The notes: generated from the letters alone by a model not told the origin. A stretch of 59,846 bases of DNA from Bryobacterales bacterium (GCA_947446025.1 CANFEY010000025.1:1-59846), one strand, 5' to 3'. Counted from the stretch's first letter, positions 36,325 to 48,326 are shown. Program-made: numbers and translations.

Positions 36325-37341
36325 ATGATTACGCGTTACTACGAAAAAGACGGCGACCTGGGCCTGCTCAAGGGCAAGACCTGCGCCATTATGGGCTACG
36401 GCAGCCAAGGCCACGCCCATGCGATGAACCTGCGGGATTCGGGCATCGACGTTGTGGTCGGATTGCCGGCGGGTTCCAAGAGCCGCGCCAAGGTGGAGGC
36501 CGCGGGCCTAAAGGTTGCGACTCCGGCGGAAGCCGCGAAGGTTGCCGACTTCATCATGATGCTAGTTCCGGACCATGTGCAGGCCGACCTGTACAAGAGC
36601 GACATTGAACCGCACATGAAGGCCGGCAAGACGCTGATGTTCGCCCACGGCTTCAACATTCACTTCGGTTTCATCACCCCTCCCAAGGACGTGGACGTGA
36701 CGATGATCGCGCCCAAGTCGCCGGGGCATCGTGTACGCGAAGTGTTCACCGAAGGCCAGGGTGTTCCCGGCCTCGTCGCCATTCATCAGGACGCTTCGGG
36801 CAACGCACTCAAGAATGCGCTGGCGTACGGCGCGGGCATCGGCTGCTTGCGCGCCGGCATCCTCGAAACGTCGTTCAAGGAAGAGACCGAGACCGATCTT
36901 TTTGGTGAGCAGGCTGTCCTCTGCGGCGGCGTCAGCGAACTGATCCGCGCCGGCTTCCAGACGTTGGTGGACGCGGGCTACGCGCCGGAAATGGCATACT
37001 TCGAGTGCCTACACGAAGTGAAGCTGATTGTCGATCTCATCTATGAGGGCGGCTTGAGCTACATGCGTTACTCGGTTTCCGACACGGCGGAATACGGCGA
37101 CTACAGCCGCGGCCCGCGCATCGTGACCGACGCGACGCGCGCTGAGATGAAGAAGATCCTCAGCGAAATCCAGACCGGCCAGTTCGCCCGCGAGTGGATG
37201 GCGGAAAACAAAGAAGGCGGCCGCAAGAAGTTCCTTGCGATGCGCGCCGCGCAGGAAGGCCAACAGATCGAAACGGTCGGTGCCGAGCTGCGGAAGATGA
37301 TGACGTTCCTGAAGAAAAAGAAGGAGGCAGGCGTCGCGTAA
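36325..37341 (+). CDS. ilvC: Ketol-acid reductoisomerase
   Basis: 338 residues, the short class I form. It isomerises and reduces acetolactate to dihydroxyisovalerate. The nucleotide-binding motif is [18 protein letters not shown], and the metal and catalytic residues lie in [14 protein letters not shown] and the helical C-terminal knot. The segment [11 protein letters not shown] after the motif contains the Ser/Arg expected for NADPH use. It follows ilvN by 15 bases. Confidence 0.98.
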   Translation: MITRYYEKDGDLGLLKGKTCAIMGYGSQGHAHAMNLRDSGIDVVVGLPAGSKSRAKVEAAGLKVATPAEAAKVADFIMMLVPDHVQADLYKSDIEPHMKAGKTLMFAHGFNIHFGFITPPKDVDVTMIAPKSPGHRVREVFTEGQGVPGLVAIHQDASGNALKNALAYGAGIGCLRAGILETSFKEETETDLFGEQAVLCGGVSELIRAGFQTLVDAGYAPEMAYFECLHEVKLIVDLIYEGGLSYMRYSVSDTAEYGDYSRGPRIVTDATRAEMKKILSEIQTGQFAREWMAENKEGGRKKFLAMRAAQEGQQIETVGAELRKMMTFLKKKKEAGVA

Positions 37342-37358
37342 GGCGGCACTGCGTAAAC

Positions 37359-38954
<1,596 letters not shown>

Positions 38955-38980
38955 CCCCGTTCGTCTGAGCGGGGCTTTCA
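38955..38980 (+). terminator. Weak terminator-like hairpin after cimA
   Basis: CCCCG (38955-38959) and CGGGG (38970-38974) form a 5-bp stem with a 10-base loop, followed by CTTTC. The stop codon lies directly before the stem. Short and T-poor, so it would be inefficient. Confidence 0.4.
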
Positions 38981-38985
38981 ACACC

Positions 38986-39571
38986 CTATTCCTTCACAAA
39001 GACGGTATCCCCGTTCTTCAAAACGAAGTTGACGTTCTTGTCCAGATTCTTGCCTTTGATGAAGGCGTCATAGTCGAAGGTGCGGCGGTCTTTGCCGTCT
39101 TCGCCAATCACAAGAACTTCCTTTTTCTTAGCGAAAACACTGGAAAATCCACCCGCGTTATTGACCGCCTCAAAAATGCGGACCTCCACGGGCATGGGGT
39201 AGGGTCCTGGTCTCACATCGGCTCCGGACACGGTGTATGTATTGCTCTGCACTTCAATAACGCTGACGTCCACGCTTGGGTCGTTGATCACCACTTTTGA
39301 GAGCTTCCGCGACATGTACACCCAGCCGTTGTGGAGTCACGCCTCCGGCCATAGCGTCACCCACGTAGGCGACCGTAATCTTTCCATCCGGCCGGACGCG
39401 GTGCAGCCTCGAAATATCCGGATGTCCCCACACATCGATTTGGAGCAGATCCTTCGGCCCGATCTGGTATGACGCCGTATCCAACGCCAATGGCCGAGGT
39501 TCTTCCGGCTTGACCTGCGCTGTCAAAATCGCAACACTTGCCAGCAAGGAAACGAACAGTATCGCGCGCAT
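38986..39571 (-). pseudogene. Frameshifted polysaccharide export (Wza/SLBB-type) gene
   Basis: The start at 39571 gives a signal peptide and SYQIGPKDLLQIDVWGHPDISR with VRPDGKITVAYVGD, the polysaccharide biosynthesis/export domain. After RLGVHVAEAL the frame breaks near 39298 at a run of four A. The next frame continues KVVINDPSVDVSVIEVQSNTYTVSG through the SLBB domain to the stop at 38986. Deleting one A restores a single frame of about 195 residues. No other capsule genes are nearby. A sequencing error is as likely as true decay. Confidence 0.72.
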
Positions 39572-39610
39572 GTGGCCGTCCTATCAGTTGGCGTCTTCCG
39601 TGCAAAGCAC

Positions 39611-39653
39611 TTGACCCACGGCAGGCACCGTCCTACAATTGAGTAAGTACTCA
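39611..39653 (+). promoter_or_regulatory. Promoter and TetR operator of the efflux operon
   Basis: TTGACC (39611-39616), a 17-base spacer and TACAAT (39634-39639) form a strong promoter. Immediately after it TGAGT and ACTCA (39640-39653) are inverted arms with 4 bases between, overlapping the predicted transcription start. This is the usual place for an autoregulating TetR operator. Confidence 0.7.
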
Positions 39654-39657
39654 CTTG

Positions 39658-40320
39658 ATGTCCGCCGCACCCGCCATCCCCATCTCCACCGTGCCCCGCC
39701 GCACGCGCTTGTCGTCCACGGACCGCCGCCAGCAGTTAATCGCGCACGCCATTGACCTGTTTTCGCAGCGCGGCTTCAGCGGCACCCGGACCAAGGACAT
39801 CGCCGCGGCCTGTGGCGTCAGCGAAGGCATCCTCTTCCGCCACTTCGCCACCAAGGAAGACTTGTACCGCGCCATCCTCGAATCGCACGTCAACGAAGCC
39901 GGCTCGCACGAATGGATGCTGGAGATGAAGCGCTGCTCCGCCGCGCGCGACGACGCGGGGCTGATTCTCAGCTTGGTCACGCACATCATCCACAGCTTCC
40001 GGCGTGACGCCGCGTTCCACCGCCTGATGTTGTACGCCTGGCTCGAAGGGCACTCCCTCGCGGGCATGATGGAGCAACAGCTCGGCATGCCCATCTACGC
40101 TTTCCTGCGCAAGTACGTCGTATTGCGGCAGCGCGAAGGCGCCTTCCGGGCAGGCGACCCAGGCACCCTGGTGATGGCGCTGTTCTCCCCGGCCCTGCAG
40201 TTCGCGCTCAATAAATACATCTTCGCCGCGCCCTGGGTGCAGGCCGAAGACGAACCGGCGGCCGCCGACTTCGCCAGAGTCCTCCTGGCAGGCATCGAAG
40301 CGAAGAAGAAGAAAAAGTAG
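39658..40320 (+). CDS. TetR-family regulator of the RND efflux operon
   Basis: 220 residues from ATG 39658 (an in-frame TTG just before is a less likely start). The N-terminal HTH is GTRTKDIAAACGVSEGILFRHFATKEDLYRAIL. The C-terminal ligand domain has no recognisable ligand signature. It ends in a poly-Lys tail. It starts the gene series TetR-MFP-RND-TolC, only 6 bases before the next gene, and probably represses the whole operon through the upstream palindrome. Confidence 0.88.
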   Translation: MSAAPAIPISTVPRRTRLSSTDRRQQLIAHAIDLFSQRGFSGTRTKDIAAACGVSEGILFRHFATKEDLYRAILESHVNEAGSHEWMLEMKRCSAARDDAGLILSLVTHIIHSFRRDAAFHRLMLYAWLEGHSLAGMMEQQLGMPIYAFLRKYVVLRQREGAFRAGDPGTLVMALFSPALQFALNKYIFAAPWVQAEDEPAAADFARVLLAGIEAKKKKK

Positions 40321-40326
40321 ATCTCC

Positions 40327-41640
40327 ATGAACCATTCCCGCATCACAGAAATTATGCTCCCTCTCTTGGCCCTGGCAGGCGCGTTGCTGTTCGCCTCCGC
40401 CTGTGGACGCTCCACCTCCGAAGCCCCTGTGAGCGCGAACACTCAGAACAAAGTCGCGACGCAGACGCCTGCCGTGAACGCCGCCCGCGTGACTGTGCAG
40501 GAAGTCTCGGCTTCCGTACAGACCACCGGCAGCTTCGCGGCGGAAGAAACCTCGCGCGTCGCCCCCGACAGCCCAGGCGTGATCGCCTCGACCTCAGTCG
40601 ACGTCGGGAGCCTGGTCAAAGAAGGCCAAGTCATCGCCCGCCTGGACGACCGCGACGCCAAGCTCCGGTTGCAGCAAGCCCTCGCGCAGCAACAGCAGGC
40701 CGAGGCATCGGTCCGCCAAGCGCAGTCGCGCATCGGCCTGGGGCAGAGCCAAGCCTTCGATCCCAACACCGTCCCCGAGGTTCTAGCCGCGCGCGCATCG
40801 TCTGAATCCGCCGCCGCCCAAGCCCGCCTGGCCGAGGCAGACTCGCAACGCTACGCCAACTTGATCAACAGCGGAGACGTTTCCCGCAGTGCCTATGACC
40901 GGGCTCGCACCGCAGCCGAAACCGCGCAGGCCCAAGCCAACGCCGCGCGCCAACAGTACGAAGCCACGCTCAACAACGCGCGCCAGAACTATCAGGGCGT
41001 TGCCACGCAGGAAGCCTCGCTGCAGTCCTTCCAGGCGCAAGTCGCGCTAGCCCGCAAGGTGCTCGCCGATATCGAGATCAAGGCTCCCTTCGCAGGCTAC
41101 GTCAGCGCGCGCCCCATCGCCGCCGGAGAGTACGTTGCCACCAGCGCCACCATCGCCACCATTCTGCGCATCACGCCCATCAAGCTGCAGTTGCAAGTCC
41201 CGCAAACTTACGCCCCCGCCATCCGCCTGGGCCTGAACGTGGAAGCCAATGTCTCCGGCTTCAATGACCGCATCTTCCGCGGCCGCGTGACCGCCATCAA
41301 CCCGGCCGTCGAAACCAACTCCCGAACCTTCATCGTGGAGGCCGCCTTCGCCAACACCGACATCGCCCTCAAGCCCGGCATGTTCGCCACCGCGCGCGTC
41401 GTCCTCCCCGGCAGCACCAAGGGAATCTTTGTGCCGCGCACCGCCGTCCTCATCGATGCCACCACCAACTCTTCGCAAGTCTTCATGATCGTGGAAGGCA
41501 AGGCCCGCGTGGCCGTGGTGCAGATCGGCGAGACGGTGGGCGACAAGCTCCGCATCCTCTCCGGCATCCCCGAAGACGCGGTGCTCGCGCAAGATCACCT
41601 CGAAGATCTCTACGACGGACAAGCCGTCATCACCAACTAA
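40327..41640 (+). CDS. RND efflux periplasmic adaptor (membrane-fusion) lipoprotein
   Basis: 437 residues. Signal with lipobox FASAC, then a barrel-sandwich (VAPDSPGVIASTSVDVGSLVKEGQVIARLDDRD), a helical hairpin of Gln/Ala-rich coiled coil (about 115-240), the returning lipoyl half (IKAPFAGYVSARPIAAGEYV) and a beta-barrel. It links the inner-membrane pump to the outer-membrane channel. The substrate is unknown. Confidence 0.93.
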   Translation: MNHSRITEIMLPLLALAGALLFASACGRSTSEAPVSANTQNKVATQTPAVNAARVTVQEVSASVQTTGSFAAEETSRVAPDSPGVIASTSVDVGSLVKEGQVIARLDDRDAKLRLQQALAQQQQAEASVRQAQSRIGLGQSQAFDPNTVPEVLAARASSESAAAQARLAEADSQRYANLINSGDVSRSAYDRARTAAETAQAQANAARQQYEATLNNARQNYQGVATQEASLQSFQAQVALARKVLADIEIKAPFAGYVSARPIAAGEYVATSATIATILRITPIKLQLQVPQTYAPAIRLGLNVEANVSGFNDRIFRGRVTAINPAVETNSRTFIVEAAFANTDIALKPGMFATARVVLPGSTKGIFVPRTAVLIDATTNSSQVFMIVEGKARVAVVQIGETVGDKLRILSGIPEDAVLAQDHLEDLYDGQAVITN

Positions 41641-41653
41641 GGAGCCGCGCATC

Positions 41654-44600
41654 ATGCACAAATTAGCCGCCCTCTGCGTCCGCCGCCCGGTCTTCGCGAC
41701 CATGCTGATCCTCTCACTCGTCGTCGTGGGAGGCTTCTCCTACATGAGCCTCGGCGTCGATCTTTTGCCCAAGGTGGACGTGCCCACCGTCAGCATCACC
41801 ACCGTCAACCCCGGCGCGACCGCCGAAGAAATCGAGACCGAAATCACCAAGCGCATCGAAGACGCCGTCAACACCATCAGCGGCATTGACGAAGTTCGCT
41901 CCACTTCAGTGCAAGGCCTCTCCTCGGTGAACGTCAGTTTTTCGCTCGATAAAGACGGCGACGTCGCCACCCAGGAGATCCGCGACAAGGTCAACCGCGC
42001 CGTCGCGGATATGCCGGATACGGCCGAGGCGCCGGTGATCATCAAGCGCGATCCCGACGCGGAGCCCATCCTGCAGCTGGTCATTTCCGCAGATCGTTCC
42101 ATCCGCGAGATCACTGAAATTGCCGACAAGCAGATCAAGACTCGCCTCGAAAATGTGGCGGGCGTCGGTGAGATCCAAATGGTCGGCGGCATGCGCCGCG
42201 AAATCCGCGTGTGGGTCAATCCCGACCGCATGCGCGCCTACGGACTCTCCGTCGCTGACGTGGCCAACGCGTTGCGCCAGCAAAACATGGAAATGCCCGC
42301 GGGCAGCGTCACAGAAGGCGCCAATGAGTTGACGGTCCGCACACTCGGCCGCCTGGTCGAACCCGAGCAGTTCAACGAAATCGCAGTCGTATCCCGTGGA
42401 CCTTACGTCGTCAAACTGCGCGATATCGGCCACGCCGAGGACGCCGTGGAAGAACCCACCGCCGCCGCCCGCTTGAACGGCAGGCCTTCCGTCACCCTGG
42501 TCGTCTCCAAGCAGTCCGGCACCAACACCGTCGCCACCGCCAAGGAAGTGAAATTCCGCGTCGCGGAGCTGCAAGCCGAGCTGCCCAAGGACGTGAAGAT
42601 CGAGATCATCAAGGACCAGTCCATCTTCATCGAACTCGCTGTCGAAGCCATTCAGAGCCACCTCATTGAAGGCAGTTTCCTGGCTTCGGTCATCATCTTC
42701 TTTTTCCTCTCCAACATCCGCACCACGCTGATCGCGGCAGTCGCCATCCCCACGTCCATCATCGCCACCTTCGCCATGATGGCCGCCATGGGGTTCACCT
42801 TGAACCAAATCACGATGCTTGCACTCACGCTGATGGTGGGCGTGGTCATTGATGACGCCATCATCGTGCTCGAAAACATCTACCGCTTCATCGAAGAAAA
42901 GGGCATGTCGCCCATGCAAGCGGCGGTCGAAGGCACCAAGGAAATCGGCCTCGCCGTCATGGCCACCACGCTGAGCCTGCTCGCCGTCTTCCTCCCCATC
43001 GGCTTCATGGGAGGCATCGTAGGCCGCTTCATGTCGTCCTTTGGCTTCACTGCCGGATTCGCTGTCGCGGTATCGCTGATCGTCTCCTTCACGCTGACAC
43101 CGATGCTCAGTTCGCGGTTCCTGAAGGCGCCGGCAGCCAAGCCCGACGGCAGCAAACACACCTCCAAGGAATCTGGATTCTTCCGCATTCTCGACCGCGG
43201 CTACACGGCCATGTTGGTCTGGTCCATGCACCATCGCAAGACCATGGTCGCGCTGTGCGTGCTGGTGATGATCAGCATCGTGCCGCTCTTCATGGTGGTG
43301 GGAAAGAGCTTTACCCCCGTCGATGACAAGGGCGAGTTCAACGTGGAAATCCGTACTCCGGAAGGCACTTCTCTTGCCGCCACCACCACAGTGGCCGAGC
43401 GCGTTGCCCGCGACCTGCGCGATGTTCCGAACGTGCTGGCCACGCTCACCACCGTGGGCAGCGGAACCGAGCGCCAACAGAACGCCGCCACCATCTACGT
43501 CAAATTGAATGACGCGGGTGAACGCCCGGACTCCCAAGAAGCCTACATTGTGAAGGCCCGCGACATCCTCAAGAACTACCCGGCCAATCTGCGTACGCGC
43601 GTAGGTGCCGGCAACTGGAGCGGCAACGCCGACTTGCAATTTACCCTCAGCGGTCCAGAGCTGGACAAGCTGGGCGAATACTCGCAAGCCCTTCTCACCC
43701 GGGTAAAGACGATCCCCAACGTAGTGGACGCCGACACCTCCTTGGTCTATGGCAAGCCGGAACTGCGCGTGGAGATCGACCGCCAGCGCGCGGCCGACCT
43801 CGGCGTCCGCGTCTCCGACATCGCGCAGGCGTTGAACACGCTGCTGGCCGGACAAGTGGTTTCGACGTTCCCCTCCGCCGGCGAACTCTACGACGTGCGC
43901 CTGCGTGCCGAAGCCCAATTCCGCAACAAGCGCGAGGCGCTCAATCAACTGACCGTCGCGTCCACAAAGTCCGGCCCCGTGAGCCTGGACCAGGTGGTGC
44001 GCCTGCGCGAGGGCGAAGCTCCATCCAGCATCAACCGCCTCAACCGCCAGCGGCAAGTGACCATCTCCGCCAACCTGCTACCCGGCGGTTCACAAGGCGA
44101 TGTGACCAACGAAATCGCGCGCATCGCTGCCGCGGACATCAAGATGGATGTGGGCTACAGCGGCGGCGCAGCGGGACAGACTCGCGAGCTCCAGCGCACT
44201 GCCATGTACTTTCTAACCGCTGTCGCCTTGACCGGAATCTTTATGTACATCGTGCTGGCCGCGCAGTTTGAAAGCTTCCTGCACCCGATTACCATTCTGC
44301 TCACCCTTCCGCTCTCCATCCCATTCGGCATTTTGAGCCTGTGGATGTTCGGCCAAACTGTGAACGTCTTTAGCGGCCTCGGATTGCTGCTGCTGTTCGG
44401 CATCGTCAAGAAGAACGCGATCCTCCAAATCGATCACACCAACGGCCTGCGCGCCAAGGGCATGGAAATGTATGACGCCATCATCCTGGCCAACCGCGAC
44501 CGCTTACGCCCCATTCTCATGACCACCATGGCGCTGGTGGCCGGCATGCTCCCCGTCGTGCTCTCAAACAAAGCCGGCGTCGCCAGCAACCGTGCCATCG

Positions 44601-44791
44601 GCGTTCTCGTCGTCGGCGGACAATCCATGTGCCTGCTGTTGACACTGCTGGCCGTGCCGGTCTTCTACTCGCTGTTTGAAGACGCGAAGGAATCCCGCTT
44701 CGTGCGCGGCATCCAGCGCATGTTCAGCTTCATGGGCAACCGCCTGCAACCCGCTCCCGCTATCCTGCAACGCAACACCGAAGAGGTCTAA
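41654..44791 (+). CDS. RND-family inner-membrane efflux pump
   Basis: 1045 residues, AcrB/MexB-like HAE-1 group. It has 12 membrane helices in two halves, each with a large periplasmic domain. The proton-relay motif is GVVIDDAIIVLENIYRF in helix 4, and PLSIPFGILSLWMFGQTVN lies in helix 11. It exchanges protons for hydrophobic or amphiphilic compounds. An AAGGAG site precedes ATG 41654. The downstream TolC gene overlaps its stop at TAATG. Confidence 0.96.
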   Translation: MHKLAALCVRRPVFATMLILSLVVVGGFSYMSLGVDLLPKVDVPTVSITTVNPGATAEEIETEITKRIEDAVNTISGIDEVRSTSVQGLSSVNVSFSLDKDGDVATQEIRDKVNRAVADMPDTAEAPVIIKRDPDAEPILQLVISADRSIREITEIADKQIKTRLENVAGVGEIQMVGGMRREIRVWVNPDRMRAYGLSVADVANALRQQNMEMPAGSVTEGANELTVRTLGRLVEPEQFNEIAVVSRGPYVVKLRDIGHAEDAVEEPTAAARLNGRPSVTLVVSKQSGTNTVATAKEVKFRVAELQAELPKDVKIEIIKDQSIFIELAVEAIQSHLIEGSFLASVIIFFFLSNIRTTLIAAVAIPTSIIATFAMMAAMGFTLNQITMLALTLMVGVVIDDAIIVLENIYRFIEEKGMSPMQAAVEGTKEIGLAVMATTLSLLAVFLPIGFMGGIVGRFMSSFGFTAGFAVAVSLIVSFTLTPMLSSRFLKAPAAKPDGSKHTSKESGFFRILDRGYTAMLVWSMHHRKTMVALCVLVMISIVPLFMVVGKSFTPVDDKGEFNVEIRTPEGTSLAATTTVAERVARDLRDVPNVLATLTTVGSGTERQQNAATIYVKLNDAGERPDSQEAYIVKARDILKNYPANLRTRVGAGNWSGNADLQFTLSGPELDKLGEYSQALLTRVKTIPNVVDADTSLVYGKPELRVEIDRQRAADLGVRVSDIAQALNTLLAGQVVSTFPSAGELYDVRLRAEAQFRNKREALNQLTVASTKSGPVSLDQVVRLREGEAPSSINRLNRQRQVTISANLLPGGSQGDVTNEIARIAAADIKMDVGYSGGAAGQTRELQRTAMYFLTAVALTGIFMYIVLAAQFESFLHPITILLTLPLSIPFGILSLWMFGQTVNVFSGLGLLLLFGIVKKNAILQIDHTNGLRAKGMEMYDAIILANRDRLRPILMTTMALVAGMLPVVLSNKAGVASNRAIGVLVVGGQSMCLLLTLLAVPVFYSLFEDAKESRFVRGIQRMFSFMGNRLQPAPAILQRNTEEV

Positions 44792-46470
44792 TGTTCCGAA
44801 TTCAACTGTTCTGCCTGGCCGCTTGCATCGCAACGGCTCAGGAATCCTCCTCCGTTCCTCTGCCCCGCGAGTTCCGCTTGCCGCCGCGCATCGGCATCTC
44901 CGGCGAACGCCCGCTTTCGCTGCAAGAGGCCATCACCATGGCCCTCGCCAACAATCGCGACATCGACATCTCTCGCATTGACCAGCAGCGCGCGGGCTAC
45001 AACCTCACCAGCGCGCAAGGAGCCTTCGACCCGCGCATCGGCGGCGTAGCGTCCTTCCAGAAGAACGTCGTGCCCATCTCCTCCGCCCTCGGCGGCTCGG
45101 CCACCGGAGCCGTCACCAACAAGAACGGCCTGCTGGACCCTCAATTTACCGGCGCGCTCCCCGGCCTGGGCAGTTCCTATTCGATGGACCTGTCCTCCTC
45201 GCGCACCACCACCAACAACTCCTTCGCCACACTGAACCCCCAATACCCCAGCGCGCTCACCTTCAGCTACACCCAACCCCTCATGCGCGGCCTTCGATAC
45301 GACGACAACCGCCGCCGTATCGAAGTCGCGAAGAAAAATACGTCGCTCACCGACGAACAATTCCGCCAGCGCGTCATGGAAGTCGTAACGCGCACCGAGC
45401 AAGCCTATTGGGATCTCGCCTTCGCCCAAGGCAACCTCGCCGTGCAGTTGGAAGCCGTGCAGATCGCGTGGGACCAAGACGGCAGCAACCGCCGTCAGCA
45501 AGCGCAAGGCCTGCTGGCCGTCATCGATATCGTTGCCGCGCAGCGCCAGATGGCCACCTTTGAACAAGCCGCCTTCAGTGCGCAAGAAGCGCTCGCCGTC
45601 GCTGAGAACACGCTCAAAACCCTCATCCTCGCCGACCGCGACGATCCCCTGTGGTCGCTTTCCATCCTCCCCACGACGCCCGTCGACACTGCGCCGCCCA
45701 TCGTGCCGCTGGCCGACGCGATCTCTGAAGCGCTCTCCTCGCGCCCCGAACTGGCCCAACTCCGCATCACCCGCGAGATCAATCAGGCCGACAACAAACT
45801 GTTCCGCGAACAGACCAAACCGCAAGTGGACGCCATCATCACCCACTCCAACGCGGGCCTCGCCGGAGCACAACTTCCCGCGGCTCCCAACCCCTTCACC
45901 TCCGGCCTCACGTCGCTCACGGACCGCGTGGCGCAGCTCTCAACGCTCGCAGGTCTCCAGCCCATTCCCACCACTGGCGGCGGCACCGGAGGCGGCGTTC
46001 CAGCACTCCTCGTCGGCGGCTACGGCACCTCGCTCTCGAACCTGTTCGGCGGCAACTTCCCCACCACCCAGATCCAGCTCCGCATTTCCCTGCCCCTGCA
46101 TAACCGCACCGCCCAGGCGAATCTCGCGAGCAACATTGCCGAGGCGCGCCGCATTCGCGATCAGCAGCAGCAAACCGAGCTCGCCATCGAAGCCGCGGTC
46201 CGCAACGGCATGCAGTCCGTCGAATCCGCCAAGGCACGCCTAGCCGCCAGCCGTGTCGCGCGCACCTCCGCCGAAGCACAGTATGAAAGCGAGCAACGCC
46301 AATTCCGCGCTGGCACCTCTACACTGTTCTTGGTCCAGCAGCGCCAGAATGACATGATCACCGCGCGCAGCCAGGAGCGCCGGGCCGAATCGGATTTAGG
46401 CAAAGCCGTAGCCGCCTTCGAACTCGCCACCGGCCGTACCCTCCGCGTCCACAACATCGACCTGCACTGA
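44791..46470 (+). CDS. TolC-family outer-membrane efflux channel
   Basis: 559 residues. A signal peptide (about 1-16) and the TolC repeat, LSLQEAITMALANNRDIDISRIDQQRAGYNL and a second copy LADAISEALSSRPELAQLRITREINQA, with long coiled-coil helices. It should trimerise as an outer-membrane tunnel for the pump. It is larger than TolC of E. coli by Gly/Pro-rich insertions in the middle. Translation is coupled to the pump gene. Confidence 0.93.
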   Translation: MFRIQLFCLAACIATAQESSSVPLPREFRLPPRIGISGERPLSLQEAITMALANNRDIDISRIDQQRAGYNLTSAQGAFDPRIGGVASFQKNVVPISSALGGSATGAVTNKNGLLDPQFTGALPGLGSSYSMDLSSSRTTTNNSFATLNPQYPSALTFSYTQPLMRGLRYDDNRRRIEVAKKNTSLTDEQFRQRVMEVVTRTEQAYWDLAFAQGNLAVQLEAVQIAWDQDGSNRRQQAQGLLAVIDIVAAQRQMATFEQAAFSAQEALAVAENTLKTLILADRDDPLWSLSILPTTPVDTAPPIVPLADAISEALSSRPELAQLRITREINQADNKLFREQTKPQVDAIITHSNAGLAGAQLPAAPNPFTSGLTSLTDRVAQLSTLAGLQPIPTTGGGTGGGVPALLVGGYGTSLSNLFGGNFPTTQIQLRISLPLHNRTAQANLASNIAEARRIRDQQQQTELAIEAAVRNGMQSVESAKARLAASRVARTSAEAQYESEQRQFRAGTSTLFLVQQRQNDMITARSQERRAESDLGKAVAAFELATGRTLRVHNIDLH

Positions 46471-46511
46471 ACCGCAACCGTAAGGAAGCGGACAGGCCGT
46501 ATACTGACACC

Positions 46512-48326
46512 ATGCCCGCGCGCCGCGCCCACATCGCTGGATACATCACCGCCGTCGCGGTATGCTTCGCGCTGGGCATGCTGGCCGGCTGGAACCGTCT
46601 GGCTGGCCGCGTCGATAACCAGGCCTACGATCTCCTCTCCAAACCCGTCGCCTCCGAAGGTGAAGCCATAGTCGTCGCCATTGACGAGCCCACGCTCCGC
46701 GCCTTCGGCGAACGCCCCCAGATCCGCAACATCGTATCCATGACGCTCGAAAAGATCAGCGCGGCGCGCCCCACAGCCGTTGCGCTCGACGTGATCCTGG
46801 GCGGCTACTCTGACCAAGCGCAAGACGCGCGCCTGGAAGCAGCCCTCAAAACGACGCCCAATCTCATCCTCGGCTGCCTGGTCGATAGCGACGGCAAATG
46901 GGAGGACCCCGCTCCGCGCTTCCGCTCCGCCGCTGCGGCCATCGGACACGTGCACTACGAAGCCGATCAGTCCGACGGCGTCACCCGCCAGCTCGCCCTC
47001 GAAACTGTGTACGCGAACGAGCGCCGCTGGGCCATGGCCCTCGAAACATTCCGCGTATCCCGCAACGCCGAAATCTTAGAGTCGCCAGACGACCTCGAAG
47101 TCGCACACACACGCATCCCCGCCGCCCGTCAAGACTCCACACGCCCGATGTTCATCCGCTACGCGCAGTCCATCCCCGTCATCTCCGCAGCGAAGCTGGA
47201 CCAGCACCTGGGCGAGCTGGAGGGCAAGACCGTCTTCCTCGGCATCACCGCGCTTTCCATGGCGAATGACCGGCTGAAGATCCCCACCGGCGCAACCATC
47301 CCCGGAGTCACCGTCCACGCCCACGCTTACGAAACTCTCCGCCGAGGTGCCTTCCTTACTGACGCATCCTCCACTGTCATCCTTTCCATCTGCCTCGCGC
47401 TAGCCGCCGCCACCGGCCTGCTCTTCGCCTTCTTCTCCGGCTGGACCGCCTACATCTCCGTGCTCCCCTTGCTGGCCCTACCGCTCTACCTGCCGGGTCT
47501 TTTCCTGGAGCAGGACACGGTCTTCCCCATCGTCGCCCCCACCGCCGTCGCGTGGCTGTGCTTCGCCGGCTCGGCCACCTACCAGCACTTCATCGTACGC
47601 GGCACGCTCCGCCGCACCGAATCCGACAAGGCCCGCTATCAGGAAGCTATCCACTGGGCAGCGCACGAAATGCGCACGCCGCTCACCGCCATTCAAGGCT
47701 CCAGCGAACTCATGAGCCGCTACAAGCTCCCCGAAGAGAAACGCGGCGAGTTGAGCGCCATGATCAACTCCGAATCGAAGCGCCTCTCGCGCATTATTCA
47801 AACCTTCCTCGACGTAGAGCGCCTCGCCGAGGGCCAAATGGAATTGAAGAAGGAAGTCTTCCCCGCCTCAGCCGTGGTCGATACCTGCATGGCCCGCGTC
47901 GCGCCCATCGCTGAACGCAAGAACATCGCACTCACGCTCGACACACCCGTAGATGGCACACTCACCGGCGACCGCGAGCTCATGGAATACGCCCTCTACA
48001 ACCTGCTCACCAACGCCGTGAAGTACTCGCCGCCCGAAACCCACGTGCGGGTTCTCAGCGCCACCAAGGGGCACGAACTCAGCCTCTCCGTGCAGGACGA
48101 AGGCATCGGCATGGACGCCAAGGAACTCAAGAGCATCTTCAAGAAGTTCTACCGCACCAAACGCGCTGAACTGTCGGGCGAAGCCGGTACCGGCATCGGA
48201 CTATCGATTGTCCAACAAATTGTCACCCACCACGGAGGCCGCATCGGCGTCACAAGCACACCCGGCAAGGGCTCTTGTTTTACCATGGTTCTTACGGTAC
48301 AGAATGCAGAAGCTCTTAGTCGTTGA
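46512..48326 (+). CDS. CHASE2-domain sensor histidine kinase
   Basis: 604 residues. A membrane anchor at about 8-28, a CHASE2 extracytoplasmic sensor at about 35-285 (VVVAIDEPTLRAFGE, FLGITALSMANDRLKIP), three membrane helices at about 287-362, then HisKA with His385 in HEMRTPLTAIQGSSEL and a GHKL ATPase domain (LLTNAVKYSPPET, DEGIGMD, GTGIGLSIVQQI). It follows tolC by 41 bases on the same strand and overlaps the response-regulator gene by 23 bases. Confidence 0.93.
   Translation: MPARRAHIAGYITAVAVCFALGMLAGWNRLAGRVDNQAYDLLSKPVASEGEAIVVAIDEPTLRAFGERPQIRNIVSMTLEKISAARPTAVALDVILGGYSDQAQDARLEAALKTTPNLILGCLVDSDGKWEDPAPRFRSAAAAIGHVHYEADQSDGVTRQLALETVYANERRWAMALETFRVSRNAEILESPDDLEVAHTRIPAARQDSTRPMFIRYAQSIPVISAAKLDQHLGELEGKTVFLGITALSMANDRLKIPTGATIPGVTVHAHAYETLRRGAFLTDASSTVILSICLALAAATGLLFAFFSGWTAYISVLPLLALPLYLPGLFLEQDTVFPIVAPTAVAWLCFAGSATYQHFIVRGTLRRTESDKARYQEAIHWAAHEMRTPLTAIQGSSELMSRYKLPEEKRGELSAMINSESKRLSRIIQTFLDVERLAEGQMELKKEVFPASAVVDTCMARVAPIAERKNIALTLDTPVDGTLTGDRELMEYALYNLLTNAVKYSPPETHVRVLSATKGHELSLSVQDEGIGMDAKELKSIFKKFYRTKRAELSGEAGTGIGLSIVQQIVTHHGGRIGVTSTPGKGSCFTMVLTVQNAEALSR

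Noticed and set aside
41906-44056. 716-codon minus-strand frame opposite the RND pump
   Set aside because: It mirrors third-position bias of the pump gene; Asp/Gly/His-rich product with no motif.
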